A DNA stretch of 64,000 nt from Nocardioides rotundus (GTDB lineage: Bacteria > Actinomycetota > Actinomycetes > Propionibacteriales > Nocardioidaceae). Both the position numbers and the translations under genes were made by a program. Shown here piece by piece: positions 1 to 8,616 of the stretch. Under the pieces are notes generated by a model. It made no database searches, was not told where the DNA came from, and saw nothing but the letters and a program-made list of their open reading frames with translations. Location: assembly GCF_019931675.1 (NCBI RefSeq), contig NZ_CP082922.1, positions 124,001 through 188,000 on the forward strand, written 5' to 3'. Numbering within the stretch: position 1 is the stretch's first letter; each line of letters begins with the position of its first letter.

Positions 1-116
1 GCTTCAGCCAGCGTTTCGGCCTGGTGTACGTCGACCACGCCACCCTGGCCCGCACGCCGAAGCGCTCCTTCGACTGGTTCCGCGACCTGATCGCCGCGCA
101 GCCCCGCAACGACTGA
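1..116 (+). CDS. C-terminal fragment of a family 1 beta-glucosidase
   Basis: Only the last 37 residues are in the window, reading from base 3. They contain RFGLVYVDHATLARTPKRSF, the typical tail of GH1 beta-glucosidases, where the Arg-Phe-Gly-Leu-(Val/Phe)-Tyr-Val-Asp stretch precedes the final (beta/alpha)8 barrel helix. GH1 enzymes hydrolyse terminal beta-D-glucosides. The catalytic glutamates and the start lie outside the window, so substrate preference cannot be judged. It ends 9 bp before the convergent UDP-glucose dehydrogenase gene. Confidence 0.8.
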   Translation, partial: FSQRFGLVYVDHATLARTPKRSFDWFRDLIAAQPRND

Positions 117-125
117 GCCGCGACG

Positions 126-1286
126 TCAGTCGGCGCCGAAGAGGTCGCGCGTCCACACCTTGTCCGCGACCGGCGCGAGCTCGGGGACCATCCGGTTGGC
201 CAGGATCACCTCGGCGCGCTCACTGAAGTCGCCGAGGTCCCGGCACACGGTCGCGCCGAGGAACTCCTTGCCGGCCAGGCCGGGCTCGTAGACGAGCAGG
301 TCCACGCCGGCGTCGGAGAGCCGCTCCATGACCCCGATCACCGCCGAGGAGCGGAAGTTGTCCGACCCCGCCTTCATGGTCAGCCGGTGCACACCGACGA
401 CCCGGGGCCGGCGGGAGAGCACGTCCGCGGCGACCACGTCCATCCGCGTGGTGTTGGCCTCCACGACCGCTCGGATCAGATTCTGCGGGACCCCGGCGTA
501 GTTCGCGAGCAGCTGCCGGGTGTCCTTGGGCAGGCAGTAGCCGCCGTACCCGAACGACGGGTTGTTGTAGTGCCCGCCGATCCGCGCGTCCAGGCCGACG
601 CCGTCGATCACCTCGCGGCTGTCCAGGCCGTGCAGCAGGGCGTAGGAGTCGAGCTCGTTGAAGAACGCCACCCGCATCGCGAGGTAGGTGTTGGCGAACA
701 GCTTGATCGCCTCGGCCTCGGTGGAGCCGGTGACGAGCACGGGGACGGTGTCGGTGTCGGCGCCCTTGACCAGCAGCTGCGCGAACCATCGCGCCCGGTC
801 GGAGTCCTCGCCGACCACGATCCGCGAGGGGTGCAGGTTGTCGTGCAGCGCCCGGCCCTCGCGGAGGAACTCGGGGGAGAAGAACACGTCGTCGGCGTCC
901 AGGGAGTCGACGTACCCCACCGGGACGGTGGACTTGATGACCATGGTCGCCTCCGGCGCCAGGCGGCGTACGTCGGCCATCACCGCCTCCACCGAGCGGG
1001 TGTCGAAGCTGTCGGTCGCGGTGTCGTAGTCGGTCGGGGTCGCGATGACCACGAACTCGGCGTCGGCGTAGGCGGACTCGGGGTCGGTGGTGAAGGTGAG
1101 GTCGAGGTCCTCCTCGGCGAGGAACCGGGCCAGGTCCGCGTCCTGGATCGGAGTGCCTCCCGAGCGCAGCTCGGCGACCCGTTCGGCGTCGACGTCGAGC
1201 CCGACCACGGTGCAGCTGCGCGCCAGGACGGCGGCGACGGAGAGCCCGACGTACCCCAGGCCGGCCACGGCGATGCGGGTGCTCAT
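126..1286 (-). CDS. ugd: UDP-glucose/GDP-mannose dehydrogenase family protein
   Basis: 386 residues, usual length for the family. The N-terminus has the NAD-binding Rossmann fingerprint GLGYVGL (residues 9-15). The catalytic cysteine is in FGYGGYCLPKDT near residue 250, and the STVPVG and FFSPEFLREG motifs are present. The enzyme oxidises UDP-glucose to UDP-glucuronate with two NAD+, supplying cytoplasmic sugar nucleotide for exopolysaccharide or cell-wall glycans. The hydrophobic linker and C-terminal UDP-binding domain appear intact. No glycosyltransferases are visible next to it, so the glycan it serves is unknown. UDP-glucose is the likeliest substrate, but GDP-mannose or UDP-ManNAc cannot be excluded from sequence alone. 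Confidence 0.88.
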   Translation of the reverse strand: MSTRIAVAGLGYVGLSVAAVLARSCTVVGLDVDAERVAELRSGGTPIQDADLARFLAEEDLDLTFTTDPESAYADAEFVVIATPTDYDTATDSFDTRSVEAVMADVRRLAPEATMVIKSTVPVGYVDSLDADDVFFSPEFLREGRALHDNLHPSRIVVGEDSDRARWFAQLLVKGADTDTVPVLVTGSTEAEAIKLFANTYLAMRVAFFNELDSYALLHGLDSREVIDGVGLDARIGGHYNNPSFGYGGYCLPKDTRQLLANYAGVPQNLIRAVVEANTTRMDVVAADVLSRRPRVVGVHRLTMKAGSDNFRSSAVIGVMERLSDAGVDLLVYEPGLAGKEFLGATVCRDLGDFSERAEVILANRMVPELAPVADKVWTRDLFGAD

Positions 1287-1361
1287 GGCATCGACGGTCC
1301 GCGCGCCGGATGTCGGGCAGGTGAACGCCGTGCGGGGGTTCGGGTGTCGGGTCGGTGGCGC

Positions 1362-2522
1362 TCAGGCGAGCGCGGCGGCCATCCGGCGGACGATCTCGGT
1401 GAGCCGCTCGGGAGAGGTGGCGATGTTGAGCCGGACATGACCGGGCAGGTCCGGCTGGAACAGCCGGCCGTCCTGCACCCACACCCGCGCGTGCTGCAGC
1501 GCCACGCCTGCCGGGTCGTCGTGGTAGGCGCGCAGGTCCAGCCAGGCGAGGTACGTCGCCTCCAGCGGCCGCATCCGCGCCGCGGGCAGGTGCTCGGCCA
1601 GCAGGCGCGCGAGCAGGTCCCGCTGGGCGGAGAGCCGGGCGCGGAGCGCGGTCAGCCAGGCGTCACCGTCGCGGAACGCCGCGGTCGCTGCGATCACCCC
1701 GAGCGGGGACCAGGAGTCGTTGCGGGCCATCGGCGCCGCCAGCAGCCGCCGCATGGTCGCCTCGTCCCCCGTGACGATCTGGGCGCAGCGCAGCCCCGGG
1801 GTGTTGAACGCCTTGGAGGCGGCGGTGACCGCGACGGCGTGGTCGGCGGTGCCCTCGATGCTGAGGTAGGAGACGTGCTCGTGACCGTCGAGCACGAGCG
1901 GCGCGTGGATCTCGTCGCTGACCACCCGTGCCCCGTGGCGCACGACCACGTCCCGGATCCCCTCGAGCTCGGCCCGGGTGAACACCCGGCCCCACGGGTT
2001 GTGCGGCTGGGTGAGCAGCAGCGTCTCGGCGCCCGCGGCCAGCAGCGCGTCCAGCCGGCCCAGGTCGATCTCGGCGCGCTCGGCGTCCGGGTCGAGCACC
2101 AGGTCGGCCCGCTCCCGACCGGTCACCTGGGCGATGTCGTGCTGCGGCGGGTAGCCGGGCAGCGGGAACACGACGGCGCCGGGACCGCTCAGCACGTCCA
2201 GCACGAACCGGACGCCCGCGGTCACGTCGACCACCGGGAGGACGTGCTCGGGCGCCACGAGGTGGCCGAACTGCCGCTCGGCGAACCCGGCGTACGCCTC
2301 CTGGAGCGCGCGGCCCGCGGTGCCGCCGTACCCCTCGGTCGGGAACGGCGGGTAGCCGGTCACCTGGTCCTCCACCGCCTGTCGCAGCGCGTCGTGCACG
2401 GGCGGCGCGAGGGCGTAGTCCATCTCGGCGACCCAGGCCGGGAGCACATCCGGCTCCGCGGCGCCCCACTTCAGCAGCGCCCGACGGGCCTCGTCGTCGG
2501 TGAGGTCGCGGATCTCGGCCAT
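1362..2522 (-). CDS. PatB/MalY-type PLP aminotransferase (C-S lyase)
   Basis: 386 residues of fold-type I PLP enzyme. The N-terminal DVLPAWVAEMDY matches the PatB/MalY subfamily (W-x-A-[ED]-M-D-[FY]). The PLP lysine sits in TAASKAFNTPG near residue 236, and QPHNPWGRVFT is the substrate/cofactor loop. Members cleave cystathionine or other L-cysteine S-conjugates to pyruvate, ammonia and thiol, and some also transaminate. The gene is divergent from the CoA-transferase with 40 bp between the starts. Cysteine-conjugate beta-lyase is the likely activity; the physiological substrate is not predictable here. Confidence 0.85.
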   Translation of the reverse strand: MAEIRDLTDDEARRALLKWGAAEPDVLPAWVAEMDYALAPPVHDALRQAVEDQVTGYPPFPTEGYGGTAGRALQEAYAGFAERQFGHLVAPEHVLPVVDVTAGVRFVLDVLSGPGAVVFPLPGYPPQHDIAQVTGRERADLVLDPDAERAEIDLGRLDALLAAGAETLLLTQPHNPWGRVFTRAELEGIRDVVVRHGARVVSDEIHAPLVLDGHEHVSYLSIEGTADHAVAVTAASKAFNTPGLRCAQIVTGDEATMRRLLAAPMARNDSWSPLGVIAATAAFRDGDAWLTALRARLSAQRDLLARLLAEHLPAARMRPLEATYLAWLDLRAYHDDPAGVALQHARVWVQDGRLFQPDLPGHVRLNIATSPERLTEIVRRMAAALA

Positions 2523-2562
2523 GGCGGCACGCTACCCGGGACGCACTGACATGATGCGCGGC

Positions 2563-3720
2563 ATGACGGAGATCGAGCTGGGACAGGGGACCGGCCCGCT
2601 GCGCGGGGTGAAGGTCGTGGAGATCGCCGGGATCGGGCCGGGCCCGCACGCCTGCATGCTGCTCGCCGACCTGGGCGCCGACGTGATCCGGGTGGACCGG
2701 CCCGGCGGCAGCCCGCTGACCGTCGGCGGCGCGCAGGACGTGCTCACCCGCGGCCGCCCCAGCGTCGCGCTGGACCTCAAGCGACCGGAGTCGGTCGCCG
2801 CCGTGCTCGACCTGGTCGAGCAGGCCGACGTGCTCGTCGAGGGGATGCGGCCGGGGACCCTGGAGCGGCTCGGGCTGGGCCCCGACGCCTGCTGGGAGCG
2901 CAACCCGCGGCTGGTCTACGGCCGGATGACCGGGTGGGGCCAGGAGGGCCCATGGGCGAACGCCGCCGGCCACGACATGAACTACATCGCCATCACCGGC
3001 GCGCTGCACGGGTGCGGTCAGGACCCGGCGCGGCCGCACTTCCCGCTCAACCTGCTCGGCGACTTCGGCGGCGGGTCGACGTACCTCGTCATCGGCATCC
3101 TGGCCGCCCTGCTCGAGACGAAGGTGAGCGGTCGGGGGCAGGTGGTCGACGCCGCGATCGTCGACGGTACGGCGCACCTGAACGCCATGGGCGCCTCGAT
3201 GTTCGGCATCGGCCTGCAGAGCGAGCGCCGCGCGTCGGGGATGCTCGACGGCGGGCTGCCCTACTACGACGTCTACGAGACCGCCGACGGCAAGCACATG
3301 TCGGTGGGCGCGCTGGAGCCGCAGTTCTACGACCAGCTGATCTCACTGCTCGGCCTGGAGGGCAAGGCTCCCGACCGCAACGACCTGGGCAACCTCGGGC
3401 AGCTGCGCGAGCTGCTCACCGCGCGCTTCAAGGAGCGCACCCAGGCCGAGTGGGCCGAGGTCTTCGACGGCACCGACGCCTGCGTGGCGCCGATCATCCC
3501 GCTGCCCGAGGCGGTCGACCACCCGCACATCGCGGGCCGCGGCACCCTGGTCGAGCGCGACGGGCTGACCCAGCCGGCACCGGCGCCGCGCTTCTCCCGC
3601 ACGGCCGCGGACCTCGGCCTGCCCCCGCGCGAGCCCGGCACCGACACCCGCGCGGCCCTGGCCGCCTGGGGCGTGGACCCCGAGCCGCTGCTGGACTCCG
3701 GCGCCGCCGCCCAGGCCTGA
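2563..3720 (+). CDS. Class III (CaiB/BaiF) CoA-transferase, alpha-methylacyl-CoA racemase-like
   Basis: 385 residues from ATG 2563. Further in-frame ATGs exist at 2500, 2521, 2551 and 2554, but the family-conserved region (LRGVKVVEIAGIGPGPHACM) begins just after 2563. The N-terminus, the LADLGADVIRVDRPGG motif, and the GHDMNYIAITGAL and EPQFYDQL stretches are characteristic of alpha-methylacyl-CoA racemase (Mcr/AMACR). This enzyme epimerises 2-methyl-branched acyl-CoAs so they can enter beta-oxidation. The His-Asp pair of Mcr-type enzymes fits AGHDMNY near residue 135. A racemase fits a genome that also carries methyl-branched fatty acid genes next door. A CoA-transferase role cannot be excluded. 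Confidence 0.82.
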   Translation: MTEIELGQGTGPLRGVKVVEIAGIGPGPHACMLLADLGADVIRVDRPGGSPLTVGGAQDVLTRGRPSVALDLKRPESVAAVLDLVEQADVLVEGMRPGTLERLGLGPDACWERNPRLVYGRMTGWGQEGPWANAAGHDMNYIAITGALHGCGQDPARPHFPLNLLGDFGGGSTYLVIGILAALLETKVSGRGQVVDAAIVDGTAHLNAMGASMFGIGLQSERRASGMLDGGLPYYDVYETADGKHMSVGALEPQFYDQLISLLGLEGKAPDRNDLGNLGQLRELLTARFKERTQAEWAEVFDGTDACVAPIIPLPEAVDHPHIAGRGTLVERDGLTQPAPAPRFSRTAADLGLPPREPGTDTRAALAAWGVDPEPLLDSGAAAQA

Positions 3721-3724
3721 GGCG

Positions 3725-4996
3725 TCAGGACCCCCAGGTCGGGCGCAGCGGATAGGCGACCTCGCCGGACGGCTCGGTCCCGACCAGCAGCACCTGGTGC
3801 AGCTCGACGTCGTCGCGGTCGAAGCCGACCCGCGAGCCCGCGAGGTAGAGCCCCCACGGGCGCGCCTGCTCCTCGCCGACCTCGGCGACACATGCCTCCC
3901 AGCTCGCCTGCAGGTTCGCCGACCAGTGCGCCAGCGTCCGGGCGTAGTGCGGGCGCAGGTTCTCCGCGTGCAGGAGCTCCCAGCCGGCGTCCTGCGCGCG
4001 GGAGATGATCGTCCCCGCCCCGGTCAGCTCGCCGTCGGGGAAGATGTAGCGGTCGATGAACGCCCCCGTCCTCACGGCCGCGTTGGTGGGCCGGGTGATG
4101 GAGTGGTTGAGCAGCCGGCCGCCGGGTCGCACCTTGCTCCGAAGGAAGGAGAAGTACGACGGGTAGCGCGCGATGCCGATGTGCTCGGTCAGCCCGATCG
4201 AGCTGACCGCGTCGAAGTCCTGCTCGAGCACGTCGCGGTAGTCCGCGTGCCGGATCTCCACCAGGTCGCCCAGCCCCGCCTCGTCCACGGCGCGCTTGCC
4301 CCACTCGGCCTGCTGCCGCGACAGGGTCACGCCGAGCGCGCGGACGCCGTACTCCCTCGCGGCGTGCAGGACCATCCCGCCCCAGCCGCTGCCGACGTCG
4401 AGCAGCCGCTGCCCGGCTCGCAGGTCGAGCTTGCGCGCGACCAGGTCGAACTTCTCCGCCTGGGCCTCCTCCAACGTGGCGGTCTCCGTCGGGAAGACCG
4501 CGCAGGTGTAGGCCATCGACGGCCCCAGCACGTGCTCGTAGAACCGGTTGGAGACGTCGTAGTGGTGCGAGATCGCGGTGGCGTCGCGCCGCAGGGAGTG
4601 CGCGACCCCGTCGAGGGTACGGCGCCACCGGGGCCGCCGCTCGATGGCCGGCGGCGCGACCGGGCGGAGCCGGTGCAGCCGCAGGTCGCGGGCGATCGCC
4701 CACGCCTCGGTGGGGCTCGGGCGGCGCATCGTGACCCGCGACTGCAGGAGCGTGAGCAGGTCGTAGGGGTCGCCCGGGTGCACGCCGTGCGCCACCAGCT
4801 CGCCGCTGACGTAGGCCCGCGCCATCCCGAGGTCGCCGGGCGCGGTGAGCAGGTAGGTCAGCCCCTTCGGCGAGCGCAGCTCCAGGGTGATCGGGCTGTC
4901 GGCCGGGCCGGCGGAGCTGCCGTCGTAGGCGGTGAACCGCACCGGCAGGTCGTGCTCGAGGAGCGACTCCAGCGCCCCCGCCACCGTCGTCGTCAT
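3725..4996 (-). CDS. tmsB: Cyclopropane-synthase-like SAM methyltransferase, probable 10-methylene fatty acid synthase
   Basis: 423 residues with a CFA-synthase N-terminal domain and a class I SAM-binding core (LLDVGSGWGGM near residue 200), followed by the GLTEHIG active-site region and a C-terminal Tyr-rich helix. It overlaps the upstream FAD-oxidoreductase gene by 4 bp (ATGA), so the two are translationally coupled. Pairing of a CFA-like methyltransferase with an FAD_binding_4 oxidoreductase is the arrangement described for 10-methyl branched (tuberculostearic type) fatty acid synthesis. There the methyltransferase adds a methylene group to the oleoyl double bond of phospholipids. Assignment to tmsB rather than plain cfa rests on this context. 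Confidence 0.75.
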   Translation of the reverse strand: MTTTVAGALESLLEHDLPVRFTAYDGSSAGPADSPITLELRSPKGLTYLLTAPGDLGMARAYVSGELVAHGVHPGDPYDLLTLLQSRVTMRRPSPTEAWAIARDLRLHRLRPVAPPAIERRPRWRRTLDGVAHSLRRDATAISHHYDVSNRFYEHVLGPSMAYTCAVFPTETATLEEAQAEKFDLVARKLDLRAGQRLLDVGSGWGGMVLHAAREYGVRALGVTLSRQQAEWGKRAVDEAGLGDLVEIRHADYRDVLEQDFDAVSSIGLTEHIGIARYPSYFSFLRSKVRPGGRLLNHSITRPTNAAVRTGAFIDRYIFPDGELTGAGTIISRAQDAGWELLHAENLRPHYARTLAHWSANLQASWEACVAEVGEEQARPWGLYLAGSRVGFDRDDVELHQVLLVGTEPSGEVAYPLRPTWGS

Positions 4997-6369
4997 CGTC
5001 CTCGCACCACCTTGTCGTAGAGGGCGGTCAGTCTGCCGCCCGGGTCGTAGCGCTCCCGGACCGCCGCGAGGTTGGGTCCGTCGTAGAGCGCGTCGAAGGT
5101 CTCCACGTCATAGAAAGCCTCGGAGTACAGCGACTTATGCCCGCCGAGCTCGTCGACCTTCGCCTCGATCGCCCGGTTGACCGGTGCATCCGGCGCCTCC
5201 GGGCCGACCGGGACGGTGCCCCAGAAGCCGGCGTTGACGTAGGTCGTCCCGGCCGCGAGGGGGTACGACGCCCACGGGCGCTCGCCGTGGGTGGTGTCGC
5301 GCAGCCGCAGCGGGCACAGCCACACCGGCCGCATCCCGACCTCGGCGTCGAACCAGGCGAGGAAGTCGCCCAGTCGGTCCGCGGGCACCTCGACGTCCTG
5401 GATCACCCGCTCCCGCCGGGGCCGCCCGGCCCGGGCGTCGAGCCGGTCGACGACTCCGTAGCGGCGGTCCAGCCCGACCAGCCGGTGGTAGACGTCCGAG
5501 CGCCGCCACCGGGCCGGCCAGAGCCGTCGGACGGTCGGGTTCTGCGCGCCGAACGCGGCCGAGCACCAGAACCAGTCGGTGTCCCAGCGCCACAGGTAGT
5601 CGCGGATCGTGAGCCGGTCGGAGGTGCGCTCCTGGACCGATCGGTAGTAGACCTGCTGGCCGGTGTAGTCCGAGACCCGCCCGGGCTCGTCGGTCCAGCG
5701 GGCCAGGGTCAGCCGCAGGTCGCCGGGGGCGAAGGCGACCCCGTCGACGGCGTCCACGCGGAGGCCGTCGTACTCCCCGGTCGCGGCGACCTCCTCCACC
5801 GCGCGCGTCAGGTCGTCGGCGTCAGCGCAGGCGACGTGGCGAAGTGCGACGTACGGCGGCACCGGCTCGAGCTCGATCCGCAGCCGCAGCGCGTAGCCCA
5901 GGGAGCCGTAGGAGTTGGGGAACGCGCGGAACAGGTCGGCGTGCTCGCCGTCCGGCGTGCAGGTGACGATCTCGCCGGAGCCGGTGAGGACGTCCATCTC
6001 CAGCACCGACTCGTGCGGCAGTCCGTTGCGGAGGCTGGTGGACTCGATGCCGAGCCCGGCGACCGCGCCGCCGAGGGTGATCGACTTCAGCTGGGGGACC
6101 ACGGGCGGGATCAGGCCGTGGGCCAGGGTCGCGTCGACCAGGGTCTCGTAGGTGCACATGCCCTGCACGTCGGCGGTCCGCGCCACCGGGTCGATCGCGA
6201 GCACCCCGCTCAGGCCGCTGGTGTCCAGGGTGGTCGTCGCAGCCGCGCGCGGGCGGAACAGGTTCGACGTGCGCTTGCCCAGCCGCACCGGCGCGTCGGC
6301 GGGCAGCCGGCGGAACGCCGCGGCGAGCTCGGCGGCCGCGGGGTCCGGGGCGACGGAGGGCAGGCTCAT
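4993..6369 (-). CDS. tmsA: FAD-binding oxidoreductase, probable 10-methylene reductase
   Basis: 458 residues. Residues about 20-200 form an FAD_binding_4 (PCMH-type) domain, with the SITLGGAVAGLGIESTS flavin loop and FPNSYGSLGYALRLRIEL, a pattern shared with DWARF1/24-dehydrocholesterol-reductase-like proteins. The C-terminal half is the substrate cap. In the tms/bfa system this protein reduces the 10-methylene intermediate to a 10-methyl group with NADPH. It is first in a two-gene operon and overlaps the methyltransferase by 4 bp. On its own strand TATCGT lies 8 nt before the ATG, a possible leaderless promoter. Specific substrate is inferred from the neighbour. Confidence 0.72.
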   Translation of the reverse strand: MSLPSVAPDPAAAELAAAFRRLPADAPVRLGKRTSNLFRPRAAATTTLDTSGLSGVLAIDPVARTADVQGMCTYETLVDATLAHGLIPPVVPQLKSITLGGAVAGLGIESTSLRNGLPHESVLEMDVLTGSGEIVTCTPDGEHADLFRAFPNSYGSLGYALRLRIELEPVPPYVALRHVACADADDLTRAVEEVAATGEYDGLRVDAVDGVAFAPGDLRLTLARWTDEPGRVSDYTGQQVYYRSVQERTSDRLTIRDYLWRWDTDWFWCSAAFGAQNPTVRRLWPARWRRSDVYHRLVGLDRRYGVVDRLDARAGRPRRERVIQDVEVPADRLGDFLAWFDAEVGMRPVWLCPLRLRDTTHGERPWASYPLAAGTTYVNAGFWGTVPVGPEAPDAPVNRAIEAKVDELGGHKSLYSEAFYDVETFDALYDGPNLAAVRERYDPGGRLTALYDKVVRGR

Positions 6370-6427
6370 CGGTTCCGACGATAGCCCTGTCCGCGACCGG
6401 GTCGCGCGCGCCTTTCTCGCCTCGTCC

Positions 6428-6433
6428 TACGCT
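6428..6433 (+). promoter_or_regulatory. Probable -10 element, leaderless start of the amidotransferase gene
   Basis: TACGCT ends 7 nt before the GTG at 6441, so transcription would begin at or next to the start codon. No Shine-Dalgarno sequence precedes the GTG. Confidence 0.5.
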
Positions 6434-6440
6434 CCTCCCC

Positions 6441-7172
6441 GTGAAGCCGTTCCTGTTCCTCGGGACCCGCGCGGAGGACGACGCCGCCGACGGGGAGTAC
6501 GACGCCGTCCTGCGCTTCTCCGGCCTCGCCGAGGGCGACCTGCGGCGGATCCGTCTGGAGCGGGATGCGCTGCACGACGTGGAGCTCGACGGGCTCTCCG
6601 GCATCATCCTGGGCGGCGGGCCGTTCAACATCTCCGATGCCGAGGCGTCCAAGTCGCCGGTCCAGCTGCGGGTCGAGGCCGACCTGCGGGCGCTGGCCGA
6701 GCGGGTGCTGGACTCCGACTTCCCGTTCCTGGGCGCGTGCTACGGCATCGGCACCATCGGGTCGCTGCGCGGCGGCGAGGTGGACCGCACGTACGGCGAG
6801 CCCATCGGCGCGGTCCCGGTGACCCTCACCGACGCCGGGCGCGAGGACCCGCTGTTCGGCGTACTCCCGGAGCGCTTCGACGCCTTCCTCGGGCACAAGG
6901 AGGCGGTGCGTCACCTGCCCGCCGGGGCTGTGCTGCTGGCGCGCGGGCGCGCCTGCCCGGTGCAGGGCTTCCGGCTGGGGCGCAACGTCTACGCCACGCA
7001 GTTCCACCCCGAGCTCGACGTCGAGCAGCTGGTGCTGCGAATCACCGTCTACCGCGAGCACGGCTACTTCCATCCCCACGAGTACGACGGCCTCGTCGCG
7101 GCCGCGCGGGCGGCGACGGTCAGCGAGCCGCCGCACCTGTTGTCCCGGTTCGTCGAGCTCTACGCCCGCTGA
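6441..7172 (+). CDS. Class I glutamine amidotransferase (GuaA-like), stand-alone
   Basis: 243 residues starting at GTG. The amidotransferase triad is visible: the nucleophile in FLGACYGIG near residue 104, and the His-Glu pair in QFHPELD near residue 193. IILGGGPFNISD is the oxyanion-side strand. Stand-alone members resemble the GATase half of GMP synthase and are often annotated as glutamine amidotransferase. Some hydrolyse gamma-glutamyl compounds rather than feed a synthase. No synthase partner is adjacent: the neighbours are the divergent tms pair and a convergent CDGSH gene. The ammonia acceptor or substrate is therefore unknown. Confidence 0.8.
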   Translation: MKPFLFLGTRAEDDAADGEYDAVLRFSGLAEGDLRRIRLERDALHDVELDGLSGIILGGGPFNISDAEASKSPVQLRVEADLRALAERVLDSDFPFLGACYGIGTIGSLRGGEVDRTYGEPIGAVPVTLTDAGREDPLFGVLPERFDAFLGHKEAVRHLPAGAVLLARGRACPVQGFRLGRNVYATQFHPELDVEQLVLRITVYREHGYFHPHEYDGLVAAARAATVSEPPHLLSRFVELYAR

Positions 7173-7190
7173 GTCCGATCTCGGGAGAGG

Positions 7191-7388
7191 TCAGGACCGG
7201 CGCAGGTGCTTGTGCGAGCCGTCGCACCACGGCTGGAGTGCCGAGCCGCCGCACCGGCAGATCGCCACGACCGGGCGGGTGACCGGGTGCTCGACCCCGT
7301 CGCCGTCGGTCCACACCCGGGCGCCCCGGACCAGGAGCGGCCCGTCGTCGCAGGGCTCCCAGACCACCTCGGGCTCGCGCTCGGTCAC
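7191..7388 (-). CDS. CDGSH-type iron-sulfur protein
   Basis: 65 residues, essentially one CDGSH domain: CRCGGSALQPWCDGSH gives the C-x-C-x(n)-C-D-G-S-H ligand set that binds a redox-active, pH-labile [2Fe-2S] cluster through three Cys and one His. No signal peptide or membrane segment, so cytoplasmic. It overlaps the upstream diiron-oxidase-like gene by 4 bp (ATGA), which suggests stoichiometric co-production and makes an electron-transfer or cluster-transfer role with that protein the simplest idea. That link is inference. Confidence 0.85.
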   Translation of the reverse strand: MTEREPEVVWEPCDDGPLLVRGARVWTDGDGVEHPVTRPVVAICRCGGSALQPWCDGSHKHLRRS

Positions 7389-8452
7389 GCGGCCACCGGC
7401 TGGGTCAGGGGGCTGGTCAGGCAGCTCTCGCCGGACTTCCAGGCGCTCAGCTGACGGCGGGCGACCGCGTTGTCGAGGTGGATCCCGCCGACGACGCCGA
7501 GGGCGACGCTCGACAGCAGGCTCGGCTCGTCGGCCAGCAGCCCGCCCAGCATGTGCCGCAGCGCGACCTGCTCGTGCACCGCGTCCGCCTCGACGTGCTC
7601 GAGGAAGTACGCCCGGACGTCCTCGCCGAACCCGAGTCGGGCCGCGCCGCGGTCGTAGTCGCGGTTCGGCTGGCAGCTGGAGGACTCATACATCGCCAGG
7701 TGGCCGACGCTGGCCCCGCGCAGCGAGCGCCGGAGCCCGCACGTCGACATGAAGTTGGACGCGGCCAGCACCTCGGCCGGAACGTGGGCGACGTAGTGGC
7801 CGTAGTCGGCGCTCAGCCCGGAGCCGGTCAGGGTGTCGGCGAACAAGGTGGCGTGCTTGCGCTCGGGGCGGCCGGTGCCGTACTCGTCGTACTGGATGTC
7901 CAGCAGCGCCGACTGGGCCCGGCCGTGCAGTCGCGGGATCGCCCAGGAGTGCGGGTCGGCCTCCTTGAGCTGGTAGACCGAGCGGCAGGCGAGGAACTCG
8001 CGCCACTGCTCGATGTCGGCGGTGCGGCGGATGAAGCGGGCCAGCGCCGGGCCGGGCTGCTGCTCGAAGGCGTCGTCGACGGCCGCGGCGGGACCTTCGC
8101 GCACGAGCCGTCGCTGGAACCGCTCGATCGGCTGGGCCAGACGACGGCGCAGGGACTCCAGCAGGCTGTCCTCGAGGTGGCGTCGGGCGGAGAGCAGGCG
8201 CGGGTCCCACTCCCAGTCCGCGTCCACCCCGGCGAACCCGCGGTAGTGCAGCTCGAAGAGCACCCACAGGGCGAGCTGGACGTCCTCGACCGCCTCCGGC
8301 GCGGTGAGCTCGCCGGACGCGCCAGCGAGCGCGACCAGCAGGTCGGCGTCGGAGGCGCTCAGTTGGTCGGGGCGGCGCCGGAGCGCGTCGACGAGCAGGC
8401 CGGAGAGCGGCCCGCGGGAGGGCGGGAGCGCAGGAGTGAACGAGTGGTTCAT
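7385..8452 (-). CDS. Iron-containing redox enzyme family protein (haem-oxygenase-like diiron oxidase fold)
   Basis: 355 residues from ATG 8452, preceded by AAGGAA 7 nt upstream; the frame stays open upstream only as read-through of other genes. The protein shows the metal-ligand pattern of the Haem_oxygenas_2/HDO group: KEADPHSW near residue 160, DEYG then RPERKH near residue 185-195, and HVEADAVHEQ near residue 295. Known HDO enzymes use a diiron centre for oxygenation, N-oxygenation or decarboxylation of small molecules. The substrate is unknown. The downstream CDGSH gene overlaps by 4 bp and may supply electrons. It is divergent from the monooxygenase gene, with a 177-bp shared intergenic region. 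Confidence 0.78.
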   Translation of the reverse strand: MNHSFTPALPPSRGPLSGLLVDALRRRPDQLSASDADLLVALAGASGELTAPEAVEDVQLALWVLFELHYRGFAGVDADWEWDPRLLSARRHLEDSLLESLRRRLAQPIERFQRRLVREGPAAAVDDAFEQQPGPALARFIRRTADIEQWREFLACRSVYQLKEADPHSWAIPRLHGRAQSALLDIQYDEYGTGRPERKHATLFADTLTGSGLSADYGHYVAHVPAEVLAASNFMSTCGLRRSLRGASVGHLAMYESSSCQPNRDYDRGAARLGFGEDVRAYFLEHVEADAVHEQVALRHMLGGLLADEPSLLSSVALGVVGGIHLDNAVARRQLSAWKSGESCLTSPLTQPVAA

Positions 8453-8550
8453 GAGAGTTCCTTCTGGTCCGCGAAGAGGATGAACGGCGGTCGACACCCC
8501 CGTCTTAGGAGAAGGTGCCACTGACCGAAGGTCTGCCTCAACGCCCCCAA

Positions 8551-8607
8551 GTGTGTGACTCGGACGTGGGTGTGTGAGCCACGACGCACTTCCTCCGAGT
8601 GAGTGCG
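8551..8607. promoter_or_regulatory. Candidate operator sequences between the diiron and monooxygenase genes
   Basis: Two features stand out in the divergent intergenic region: direct repeats GTGTGTGA at 8551-8558 and 8570-8577 (19-bp period, same face of the helix), and an inverted repeat CGCACT/AGTGCG at 8585-8590 and 8602-8607. The latter ends 9 bp before the proposed -10 of the monooxygenase gene. No regulator gene is adjacent, so the cognate factor is unknown. Confidence 0.35.
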
Positions 8608-8616
8608 ACATCGGGT

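Noticed and set aside
387..2549. 720-residue plus-strand reading frame opposite ugd and the aminotransferase
   Set aside because: Antisense shadow of two well-supported genes in high-G+C DNA; low-complexity Arg/Gly/Val composition, no motif.
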